Below are positions 17,784 through 25,598 of a DNA stretch of 64,000 nt, in pieces. The stretch's first letter is position 1. The number at the start of each line of letters is the position of its first letter. The notes under the pieces are model-generated. The model saw only the letters and a list, made by a program, of their open reading frames with translations. It was not told the origin of the DNA and ran no database searches. This stretch comes from Siphonobacter aquaeclarae (GTDB lineage: Bacteria > Bacteroidota > Bacteroidia > Cytophagales > Spirosomataceae), in the NCBI RefSeq assembly GCF_900103285.1, contig NZ_FNGS01000005.1:306579-370578 (forward strand), in the 5' to 3' direction. A program made the position numbers and the translations under genes.

Positions 17784-19166
17784 ATGGAAAAGAACGGGTT
17801 CTCCAGAAGACGCTTCCTGGACGTGGCCGCGAAGAGCGCTGTCCTGTCGATCGGCATCCCGACCATCGTACCTGCTTCTGTCTTCGGCAAAAATGCCCCC
17901 AGCAACCGCATCAACGTCGCCGCCATCGGCACGGGGCGTATCTCGCGGGGGCATGACATGCCTGGTGTCTGGCAGTATGACAACGCCCTGATTATGGCGG
18001 TCTGCGACGTGGATACCAACCGCGCCGAGGAAGCGAAGCAACTCGTCAATGGGTACTACAGCAAGAAAACAGGCAAATCGTACGACGGCGTGAAAGTCTA
18101 CGACGATTACCGGCAACTCCTTACCAACAAAGACATTGACGCGGTGCTCGTCAGCACGCCCGACCACTGGCATGCGCCCATCGTTATTCATGCCGTGCAG
18201 GCCGGAAAAGACGTGTACATGCAGAAGCCGGCGTCTCTCACCATCGCGGAAGGCCGGCAGATGGCCGACGCCGTGAAAAAATCCGGTCGAATCGTCCAGG
18301 TGGGAAGTCAGCAGCGCTCGTCCCGGCAGTTCCGGTATGCGGCGGAGCTGGTCCGCAACGGGCGTATCGGGCAACTGAAGACGGTATACGTGGGTCTTCC
18401 CGGTGATCCTTCGGGAGACGAGGAAACACAGATGCCCATCCCCCAAAACCTCAATTACGACATGTGGCTCGGCACGACGCCCGACGTCTACTATACTGAA
18501 AAGCGCGTTCACCCTCAAAAAGGCTACGACCGCCCGGGCTGGCTCCGCTGCGAGCAGTTCGGCGCCGGGATGATTACCGGGTGGGGTTCGCACCACATCG
18601 ACTGCGCTCACTGGGCGATGAATACCGAGCATACCGGTCCCGTCGAAATCTGGGGCAAAGCCGATTTCCCGAAAAGCGGGCTGTGGGATGTACATGGTAT
18701 TTTCCGGACGGAGGCGAAGTACGCCAACGGCGTCCACATGGTTGTCAGCAACGAACTGCCGAACGGCATCCGCTTTGAAGGAACGGACGGCTGGATTTTC
18801 GTTTCCCGGGGAGACGCATCCGTCACGGCGAGTGACCCCGTCGCCAAACAGCAGGCGGCAAAAGCCCTCGACGCCGGCGATCCGAAACTGCTGACGTCGG
18901 TTATCGGTCCCAGCGAAATTCACCTCACCGAAAGCAAGGAACACCACGGCAACTGGCTGGAAGCCATCGCTGCCCGCAAGGAACCTATCGCTCCGGCAGA
19001 AATCGGGCACCGGTCGTGCTCGGCCTGCCTGCTGCACCATGCCGCGATGAAACTCAACCGCAAACTATACTGGGACCCGGCAAAGGAGCGCTTCCAAAAC
19101 GACGAAGAAGCCAACAAGCTGCTCTCGCGCCCGCAGCGCAAAGCCTACGCCATTGCCAAAACCTAA
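17784..19166 (+). CDS. Tat-exported Gfo/Idh/MocA-family oxidoreductase
   Basis: 460 residues from the ATG at 17784. An upstream ATG at 17718 would place 22 unrelated residues before the Tat signal. The twin-arginine motif RRRFLDVAAKSAV indicates export in folded form, probably with bound NAD(P). The Rossmann motif is VAAIGTGRISRGHD. The usual EKP segment reads MQKPASLT, so the Glu before Lys-Pro is replaced by Gln. WGSHHIDCAHWAM in the substrate domain is typical of the exported subfamily found beside sugar-degradation genes. It lies 84 bases after the DUF5703 gene and 6 before a second family member. Confidence 0.9.
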   Translation: MEKNGFSRRRFLDVAAKSAVLSIGIPTIVPASVFGKNAPSNRINVAAIGTGRISRGHDMPGVWQYDNALIMAVCDVDTNRAEEAKQLVNGYYSKKTGKSYDGVKVYDDYRQLLTNKDIDAVLVSTPDHWHAPIVIHAVQAGKDVYMQKPASLTIAEGRQMADAVKKSGRIVQVGSQQRSSRQFRYAAELVRNGRIGQLKTVYVGLPGDPSGDEETQMPIPQNLNYDMWLGTTPDVYYTEKRVHPQKGYDRPGWLRCEQFGAGMITGWGSHHIDCAHWAMNTEHTGPVEIWGKADFPKSGLWDVHGIFRTEAKYANGVHMVVSNELPNGIRFEGTDGWIFVSRGDASVTASDPVAKQQAAKALDAGDPKLLTSVIGPSEIHLTESKEHHGNWLEAIAARKEPIAPAEIGHRSCSACLLHHAAMKLNRKLYWDPAKERFQNDEEANKLLSRPQRKAYAIAKT

Positions 19167-19172
19167 TCCCTC

Positions 19173-20300
19173 ATGAATAAGAGACGATCTTTCCTTCAGA
19201 AATCATTTGCCGGCCTTGCCGGTCTTGCCGGTAGTTCTACCATCGGTTCCATCGCGTCCGCCGCAATGCCGCTGAGCCGGAAACCGGCAGCACGCATCCG
19301 CTTTTCGGTCATCGGTATCAACCACGGGCATATTTACGGGCAGGTGGAAGCCGTCGTCCGTGGCGGCGGCGAACTGGTATCCTTCTACGCGAAGGAACCG
19401 GACCTGGCAGCGGCCTTCGCCAAACGCTACCCGCAGGCCAAACAGGCAGATAGCGAGGCCCGTATTCTGGAGGACAACAGTATTCAGTTGATACTCAGCT
19501 CCGGCATACCCGACGAGCGCGCTCCCCTGGGTATCCGGGTGATGAAACACGGGAAAGACTACATGGTCGACAAGCCCGGTATCACCACGCTCGAGCAACT
19601 GGCCGAAGCCCGCAAGGTACAGAAAGAGACCAAGCGGATTTATTCCATCATGTACAGCGAGCGGTTGGAAAACAGGGCTACGGTCAAGGCCGGCGAACTC
19701 GTCAAAGCCGGCGCTATCGGCAAGGTGATCCAGACGATAGGTCTGGGTCCGCACCGCATGAGCCCGAAATCCCGGCCGGCCTGGTTCTTCGAAAAGAATC
19801 ATTACGGCGGTATTTTGTGTGACATTGCTTCACACCAGTTCGATCAGTACCTGTTTTTTACGGGATCGACGAAGGCAGATATTGTGGCCTCGCAGGTCGG
19901 AAACGTCAACCACCCGCAGTATCCCGGTCTGGAAGATTTCGGGGATGTAACGCTCCGCGGAAACGGCGGCATGGGGTATATCCGGGTAGACTGGTTTACG
20001 CCCGACGGCCTCAAAACCTGGGGCGATGGCCGCCTAACCATTCTCGGTACCGAAGGGTTCATCGAAATCCGGAAGAACATTGATATCGCCGGTCGGGAAG
20101 GCGGCAATCACCTCTTCCTCATTGATCAGAAGGACACACAATACATTGATTGCTCGAAGGTAGTACTTCCGTATGGCGAGCAGCTGGTGAGCGACGTGCT
20201 CAACCGCACCGAAACGGCCATGTCGCAGGAGCATTGTTTTCTGGCGACGGAGCTGGCGCTCAAAGCCCAGAAGCACGCGCAACGTATCCAGCTCAGCTAA
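19173..20300 (+). CDS. Tat-exported Gfo/Idh/MocA-family oxidoreductase, second type
   Basis: 375 residues. The N-terminus KRRSFLQKSFAGLAGLAG is a Tat signal. The nucleotide-binding start reads FSVIGINHGHIYGQ and differs from the classical GxGxxG. The Lys-Pro motif is present as MVDKPGITT near residue 131, followed by a C-terminal substrate domain (LCDIASHQFDQYLFF). It is only distantly similar to the preceding oxidoreductase, so the two may act on successive sugar intermediates. It lies 6 bases after the previous gene and 3 before the ThuA gene, consistent with one operon. Confidence 0.88.
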   Translation: MNKRRSFLQKSFAGLAGLAGSSTIGSIASAAMPLSRKPAARIRFSVIGINHGHIYGQVEAVVRGGGELVSFYAKEPDLAAAFAKRYPQAKQADSEARILEDNSIQLILSSGIPDERAPLGIRVMKHGKDYMVDKPGITTLEQLAEARKVQKETKRIYSIMYSERLENRATVKAGELVKAGAIGKVIQTIGLGPHRMSPKSRPAWFFEKNHYGGILCDIASHQFDQYLFFTGSTKADIVASQVGNVNHPQYPGLEDFGDVTLRGNGGMGYIRVDWFTPDGLKTWGDGRLTILGTEGFIEIRKNIDIAGREGGNHLFLIDQKDTQYIDCSKVVLPYGEQLVSDVLNRTETAMSQEHCFLATELALKAQKHAQRIQLS

Positions 20301-20303
20301 GGC

Positions 20304-21119
20304 ATGATCAGAGCGCTGTTCGTCGGGATGCTGCTCTGGGCGGGGGCGTCGGCCTCTGCCCAGGTCAACTGGAAGAAAGTCCGCATCTTAGTCTACACGA
20401 AAAACGGCAAAGGGTACGTGCATGACAACATACCCTTTGCCGTTGCCTGCTTTCAGCGGCTGGGGAAGGAGCAGGGGTTTACGGTGGACAGTACCTCGAA
20501 CCCCGCCGTCTTTACCGAAGCCAGCCTGGCCCGGTATAATGCGCTGGTTTTCACCAGTACAAACAACGACGTGTTCGATACTGACGTCCAGCGACTGGCC
20601 TTCCGCCGCTACATCGAGGCGGGCGGCGGGTTTGTCGGTATCCACTCGGTAATGGGTACGGAGCGTAACTGGTACTGGTTCAAGCGCATGCTGGGCGGGA
20701 CGTTTGCCTGGCACCCGAAGTTTCAGAAGCTGCGGGTGGTGAAGCTGGATAAGGAGCATCCGTCGCTCGCCGGTTTGCCGGATGTCTGGGAAAAGGAAGA
20801 CGAGTGTTATTTCTCGAAGGAGCTATCGCCGGGCCCGACGGTCATCATGGCGCATGACCTGACCTCGCTCGATACCTCCCAACGCGCCCAGATCCGTACG
20901 TTCGGCGGAGGCTATACGCGGCTGTATCCTGCCGTCTGGCACCACCGGTTCGACGGCGGCCATACCTGGTGCACGGCCCTCGGCCATGACAAAAAAGACT
21001 ATCAGGATCCGGTATTCACGAAGCACCTGTTTCAGGGACTGGCCTTTGTGGTGAGTCAGGTGAAGAAAGTAGACTTTGGAAAAGCGTATGCGAAGGAGCG
21101 GGATGAGGAGGTGAGGTAG
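20304..21119 (+). CDS. Secreted ThuA-domain protein (trehalose-utilisation-type, GATase-like fold)
   Basis: 271 residues. Signal peptide 1-20 (ends ASASAQ). ThuA hallmarks are present: YVHDNIPFAVACFQRLGKEQ, FTSTNNDVFDTDVQRLAFRR, AGGGFVGIHSVMGTERNWYW and GGTFAWHPKFQKLRV. ThuA proteins have a class-I amidotransferase-like fold and accompany sugar oxidoreductases; in rhizobia they take part in conversion of trehalose-derived keto-sugars. The fixed neighbourhood with two Gfo/Idh/MocA proteins supports a keto-sugar role here. A strong terminator follows at 21145. Confidence 0.9.
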   Translation: MIRALFVGMLLWAGASASAQVNWKKVRILVYTKNGKGYVHDNIPFAVACFQRLGKEQGFTVDSTSNPAVFTEASLARYNALVFTSTNNDVFDTDVQRLAFRRYIEAGGGFVGIHSVMGTERNWYWFKRMLGGTFAWHPKFQKLRVVKLDKEHPSLAGLPDVWEKEDECYFSKELSPGPTVIMAHDLTSLDTSQRAQIRTFGGGYTRLYPAVWHHRFDGGHTWCTALGHDKKDYQDPVFTKHLFQGLAFVVSQVKKVDFGKAYAKERDEEVR

Positions 21120-21144
21120 TGCAAAGACGTGATTATTTCCCGCC

Positions 21145-21174
21145 GTCCGGAGCATCCGCTCCGGACTTTTTTTT
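21145..21174 (+). terminator. Rho-independent terminator after the ThuA operon
   Basis: GTCCGGAGC (21145-21153), an ATCC loop, GCTCCGGAC (21158-21166) and eight T residues. It is a perfect 9-bp stem 25 bases after the stop codon. Confidence 0.9.
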
Positions 21175-21235
21175 AATTGTCAGGCTGCGCCTGACGATGT
21201 TGAGTCACGGAGTACTTCCATACAAACGACCGTCT

Positions 21236-21333
21236 CCGGTGGTTGAGCTATGTCGAAACCACAGCAGCATAATGAACTATTCAAAAGCTATTCCGATCAG
21301 GTGGTTTCGACGTAGCTCAACCACCGGGGGGAG
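21236..21333. repeat. Diverged solitary copy of the family A palindrome
   Basis: The left arm at 21238-21262 and the right arm at 21301-21325 are inverted over 25 bases with one mismatch, and end in the same CCGGGGGGAG as other copies. The 38-base interior (ATGAACTATTCAAAAGC) is unrelated to the interior of the tandem array and the 15.2-kb copy. The conserved parts are therefore the arms. Confidence 0.85.
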
Positions 21334-21533
21334 ATGGCTGGCTCGCAAACAAGGCAAATACTGGGTTACTGGATACTTCAATAAAGAGTTATTGGCGGTG
21401 ATATAGCAGGTAATTTATTTCAATAGCTATTTTGCCTATTGTAATCTGAATTTTGACGCGAGAAATTACTTTTTTAGGAGGAAGAAGAGTCGGGCTTACT
21501 GTCATTTATAACGAGTTACTGAATTGCCGGAAA

Positions 21534-22220
21534 ATGCAGAAAGAATATATGCCATTTAAGAACATCTGGACGGAAGAAGATTTCAATCAGATGGGCTGGC
21601 ATGACAGTCGGATTTATAAACTCCGAGTAGGGAAATCCGTGGAAATGGACATCGATTATATTCTTGAATGGAATGAACCCGAAATAGTGGGAATGGCCTT
21701 TACCTTCTGGATTGTACCTGCAACACTCGTATTTGACCAAATTACAGATTTTTCATGTGAATCGGTTTTTTACATGGGAGATATAGAAATAGAAAATATA
21801 GAGAAGCAAGTAAGAGAAGAAGATGTTCAATGGATAATTAAATGTCACAGCGGCGAGTTTTCGTTTATCGCTCCTGGCTATTCGATGTTTATCCGGCAGA
21901 AGCCTTTTTTTTCATTTGAACAGACGATTTCATTATGTGCCAGGGGAGGATGTTCACTCGAACGAACTACAAATCAAGATAATCCATACCGATTAGGCGA
22001 AGAGTATACGACCCTGCAAAAAAAAGAATGGGAGCACTATAGTGAGGCCAAGAGAAGACATTTCAACCTTTCTGAAATCGAAAATCTTGAACGACTACAC
22101 GAAAACAAGGCAATCGATTTAAAGAAATATCTTATTCGAAAGAGGGCGCTTAATAAAGAGATAGCGTTTTCGGATTCTTTTTTGAAAGGAAGTATTTGGG
22201 ATAGAACTTCTTATCTCTGA
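21534..22220 (+). CDS. Orphan AT-rich protein of unknown function, possibly immunity-like
   Basis: 228 residues from the ATG at 21534. The next ATG at 21549 (MPFKNIWTEEDFNQMGWHD) is an equally good start, and an upstream in-frame ATG at 21453 is less likely. No signal peptide or membrane segment. Features are WHDSRIYKL, MDIDYILEWNEPEIVG, FTFWIVPATLVFDQ and a Lys/Glu-rich helical C-terminus (KKEWEHYSEAKRRHFNLSEI). Codon use is clearly AT-richer than all neighbours, which suggests recent acquisition. Small cytoplasmic proteins with a WHDS...DIDY...FW pattern resemble immunity or toxin-neighbour proteins, but this is a recollection and no toxin is adjacent. Confidence 0.6.
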   Translation: MQKEYMPFKNIWTEEDFNQMGWHDSRIYKLRVGKSVEMDIDYILEWNEPEIVGMAFTFWIVPATLVFDQITDFSCESVFYMGDIEIENIEKQVREEDVQWIIKCHSGEFSFIAPGYSMFIRQKPFFSFEQTISLCARGGCSLERTTNQDNPYRLGEEYTTLQKKEWEHYSEAKRRHFNLSEIENLERLHENKAIDLKKYLIRKRALNKEIAFSDSFLKGSIWDRTSYL

Positions 22221-22383
22221 TATTCTTTGCTATAGCTAAAGCTGCCGAAAGATTAATCGGAACATCTGATCGACAAGCGAGGCCATTAGGCTGCACTTTC
22301 TAGAGCGGGCCACGCAGGGCAACAAGTCGGATCCCTATAAAAACTCCTCGCTTCTCTTCATTTTCTCCTTCTCTCATAAATCC

Positions 22384-22391
22384 TATTTTTG
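22384..22391 (+). promoter_or_regulatory. -7 promoter box before the cytochrome-DUF1549 gene
   Basis: TATTTTTG matches TAnnTTTG exactly and overlaps the left arm of the palindrome that begins at 22386. The remainder of 22221-22383 shows no gene or other structure. Confidence 0.5.
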
Positions 22392-22425
22392 CCTGTCAGA
22401 ACACAATCATTCTGACAGGCAAAAA
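22386..22425. promoter_or_regulatory. Perfect 16-bp inverted repeat spanning promoter box to start codon
   Basis: TTTTTGCCTGTCAGAA (22386-22401), the spacer CACAATCA, and TTCTGACAGGCAAAAA (22410-22425). The arms are exact complements. The left arm shares six bases with the -7 box, and the last A of the right arm is the first base of the start codon at 22425. The flanks are T before and A after, the reverse of a terminator. A repressor operator or an mRNA hairpin masking the start codon are the main options. Confidence 0.7.
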
Positions 22426-25400
22426 TGATGGGTATTGGCTCATTTTCAGGTAGTTACTTTCTTGGTTGGAGGAAACAGGCGGCACTGCTGGCTTCGGCCG
22501 GGCTTTGGCTGGCCGGATGCGGCGTAGATAAACCGGTCAACGTCGAGCGGGCGGAGGCCGGGCTGCCGGAAAAGATCGACTACAACCTGCATGTAAAGCC
22601 CATTCTGTCGGATAAGTGCTTCTTCTGCCATGGCCCCGACAAAAACAGCCAGAAAGGCGGCCTCGAACTCGCTACCCGCGAAGGAGCAATGGCGGCGCTG
22701 AAAAGCGGACATACCGCCATCCAACCGGGAGACCTGGCCGGAAGTGAAGTATTTCACCGCATCATTTCAACGGACGAAAGCCGCGTGATGCCCCCGGTGG
22801 AATCGAACCGCATGCTCACCGACCGCGAAAAAGCCGTTCTCATCCGTTGGATTGAACAGGGCGCTGATTACAAACCCCACTGGGCGCTGATCAAACCCGA
22901 AAAAGCGCCGCTTCCGGAGGTCAGGCAACCCGCCTGGCCCCGCAACGGAATTGATTATTTCGTTTTACAAAAACTCGAAGAAAAAGGCTGGAAACCCGCT
23001 CCGGAAGCGGATAAGGAAACGTTACTCCGGCGTGTCACGCTTGACCTGACCGGGCTTCCGCCGACGGTTGAAGAACAGCAGGCATTTCTCAACGACAAAT
23101 CTCCCGATGCCTACGAAAAAGTAGTGAACCGCTTGCTGTCTTCGCCGCATTATGGAGAGAAGATGGCGGTGGACTGGCTCGACCTCGCCCGGTACGCGGA
23201 TACGCACGGGTATACGGTCGACCGGTACCGGGCGATGTGGCCCTGGCGCAACTGGGTTATCGATGCGTTTAACCGCAACCGTCCCTTCAGCCAGTTTCTG
23301 ACCTGGCAACTGGCCGGTGATATGATGCCGAATGCAACGAAGGAGCAGCGTCTCGCCACGGGCTTCAACCGCAACCACTCCCAAAACATGGAAGGGGGGA
23401 TCGTGAACGAGGAATTTCGGGTGGAATACGTCGCCGACCGTACCAATACCCTCGGTACGGCGATGCTCGGCCTGACGGTCGAATGCGCCCGTTGCCACGA
23501 TCACAAATACGACCCCATTTCACAAAAAGATTATTACAGTCTCTTTGCCTTTTTCAACAACGTCGACGAAGTAGGGCAGATTTCCTGGGATGACGCCGTG
23601 CCGGTGCCGACGCTTCGCCTGCCCACGCGCCGCCAATACCATCGCATTCAGGAGCTTAATGCCAGGGTACGAGCCGCGGAAGTAGCGCTCGGACAGGCCG
23701 CCAGACGCGAGAGCGCGGCTTCTCCAACGGCACAGATCGACCTGAATAAAGGCCTCCAGGCCCATTTTACCTTTGATAAATTGGTGGACGGGAAATTCGT
23801 TTCCAGCGTTCAGGCAACCGACAAGGGAGAAGTCGCCGATCCGGTCCTCGCACCCGGAAAATCCGGAATGGCCTTTCAATCCAACGGAGACGATATCCTG
23901 AAACTGGGGAAGGTGGGCGTCTTCAACCGCTCGCAGCCGTTCACCATCGGCGTTTGGGTGAAGATCCCGAAAGACGTACAAAAGGCAGCACTCGTCCACA
24001 AAGGAAACGGCGATATTCTCTACAATTTCCGTGGTTATTTTCTGAACCTGAGAGATGGCAAACCCGAGCTACTTATGGCCCATACCTGGCCAGCCAACAG
24101 CATCGTCCGCCTCGGAAAACAGGTACTGCCGAAGGAAAAATGGCTGCACCTGACGATGACCTATGACGGCTCCAGCAAAGCCAACGGCCTGCGCCTGTTT
24201 GTTGACGGTGCCGAAACCGCCCTTCTCACCGAAAAAGACAACCTCTACAAAGATATACTCTTCAAGGGTGACCAGACAGGACTGATGGTCGGGGCCGACT
24301 GGCGCGGTCCGGGTTTCAAAAAGGGGCTGGTCGACGAGCTGACGGTATATAACCGCGAGCTTTCAACCCCCGAAATCATGGCGCTGGCTCGGGGTGCAGG
24401 GGCGGTAGCGATGGTCCGGCCTGCCGATCGCCAGTCATTTGCGCTGTCACAATCGCCTGTCTATCAGGAACAACTGCATTTCCTGCAACAACTTCGGGAC
24501 GAAAAAAGCAAAGCGGAGGAAGAGGTAGACGAGGTCATGGTCATGGAAGAAATGAAAACCCCGCGCCCGACGTACCTGCTCAAGCGCGGTGTGTACGATG
24601 CGCATGGCGAGCAGGTATCGGCTGACGTGCCGAACAGTATCCTGCCGCTGCCCGAACGCCTGCCGCATAATCGCCTGGGGCTGGCGCAATGGCTGCTCGA
24701 CCCGGATCATCCCCTGACGGCGCGGGTAGTAGTCAACCGCTACTGGCAGACCTATTTTGGTACCGGGTTGCAGAAAAACGCCAATAATTTCGGCAATCAG
24801 GGCGGGCTGCCGAGCCACCCGGAATTGCTGGACTGGCTTGCGGTTACCTTTCGGGAATCGGGCTGGAATATGAAGGCGATGCAAAAGCTGATTGTCCTGT
24901 CGGCGACATACCGGCAGGCATCCACGACCACGCCCGCGATCCGCAAATCAGACCCCGACAATACCTGGCTGGCACGTGGACCGGGCTTCCGGCTCAGCGC
25001 GGAGATGATCCGGGATCATGCGTTGGCGTCGAGCGGGCTGCTGTCGCCCGCGATCGGCGGCCCCAGCGTGAAGCCGTACCAACCGGAAGGCCTATGGGCA
25101 GTTAATGGTGGTGTATATCAGCCTGATACGGGGGAGAAACTGTACCGACGAAGCCTGTATACGTTCTGGCGACGGACCAATCCGCCGCCGTCGATGAATA
25201 CCTTCGATGCACCATCGCGCAGCTATTGCGTGGTGCAACGGCAGAAAACAAGTACGCCGTTGCAGGCGCTGGTATTGCTGAATGATCCGCAGTTTGTCGA
25301 AGCGACGCGTGCGGTGGCAGCGCGGGCGGTGAACGCTTCGACAGACGTACCCGGCCAGATCACCTATGCCTTCCGTTTACTGGCCTGCCGGCAACCGAAG

Positions 25401-25595
25401 CCAAAGGAGTTGCAGATTCTCCTATCCTTTTTTGAACAGCAGCGAAAGGCCTTTACCCAATCCCCTGAAAAGATGAAAGGCTGGCTGATGGCGGGGGAAT
25501 CCCGGTCCGAAGCTACTGACCAAGCGGCACTGGCGGCCGCGGCCGCCACAGCAAGCCTGATCCTGAATTCCGACGCATTCATAACCCGGCACTGA
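22425..25595 (+). CDS. Planctomycete-type cytochrome c / DUF1549 / LamG / DUF1553 lipoprotein
   Basis: 1056 residues. The lipobox LWLAGC puts Cys at 32, so the protein is probably outer-membrane anchored. A PSCyt1 cytochrome domain carries the heme motif CFFCH at 65-69 (YNLHVKPILSDKCFFCHGPD). DUF1549 spans about 165-370 (KMAVDWLDLARYADTHGYTV, MEGGIVNEEFRVEYVADRTN). A LamG-like jelly roll spans about 445-655 (SQPFTIGVWVKIPKDVQK). DUF1553 spans about 750-1010 (NRLGLAQWLLDPDHPLTARV, VVNRYWQTYFGTGLQ). This architecture is common in Planctomycetes and Verrucomicrobia, where its biochemistry is unresolved. It heads a three-gene unit, with the next gene 3 bases away. Confidence 0.9.
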   Translation: MMGIGSFSGSYFLGWRKQAALLASAGLWLAGCGVDKPVNVERAEAGLPEKIDYNLHVKPILSDKCFFCHGPDKNSQKGGLELATREGAMAALKSGHTAIQPGDLAGSEVFHRIISTDESRVMPPVESNRMLTDREKAVLIRWIEQGADYKPHWALIKPEKAPLPEVRQPAWPRNGIDYFVLQKLEEKGWKPAPEADKETLLRRVTLDLTGLPPTVEEQQAFLNDKSPDAYEKVVNRLLSSPHYGEKMAVDWLDLARYADTHGYTVDRYRAMWPWRNWVIDAFNRNRPFSQFLTWQLAGDMMPNATKEQRLATGFNRNHSQNMEGGIVNEEFRVEYVADRTNTLGTAMLGLTVECARCHDHKYDPISQKDYYSLFAFFNNVDEVGQISWDDAVPVPTLRLPTRRQYHRIQELNARVRAAEVALGQAARRESAASPTAQIDLNKGLQAHFTFDKLVDGKFVSSVQATDKGEVADPVLAPGKSGMAFQSNGDDILKLGKVGVFNRSQPFTIGVWVKIPKDVQKAALVHKGNGDILYNFRGYFLNLRDGKPELLMAHTWPANSIVRLGKQVLPKEKWLHLTMTYDGSSKANGLRLFVDGAETALLTEKDNLYKDILFKGDQTGLMVGADWRGPGFKKGLVDELTVYNRELSTPEIMALARGAGAVAMVRPADRQSFALSQSPVYQEQLHFLQQLRDEKSKAEEEVDEVMVMEEMKTPRPTYLLKRGVYDAHGEQVSADVPNSILPLPERLPHNRLGLAQWLLDPDHPLTARVVVNRYWQTYFGTGLQKNANNFGNQGGLPSHPELLDWLAVTFRESGWNMKAMQKLIVLSATYRQASTTTPAIRKSDPDNTWLARGPGFRLSAEMIRDHALASSGLLSPAIGGPSVKPYQPEGLWAVNGGVYQPDTGEKLYRRSLYTFWRRTNPPPSMNTFDAPSRSYCVVQRQKTSTPLQALVLLNDPQFVEATRAVAARAVNASTDVPGQITYAFRLLACRQPKPKELQILLSFFEQQRKAFTQSPEKMKGWLMAGESRSEATDQAALAAAAATASLILNSDAFITRH

Positions 25596-25598
25596 GCG

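Noticed and set aside
17769-19040. 423-codon minus-strand ORF within the first oxidoreductase gene
   Set aside because: Antisense shadow of a gene with clear Rossmann and Tat motifs.
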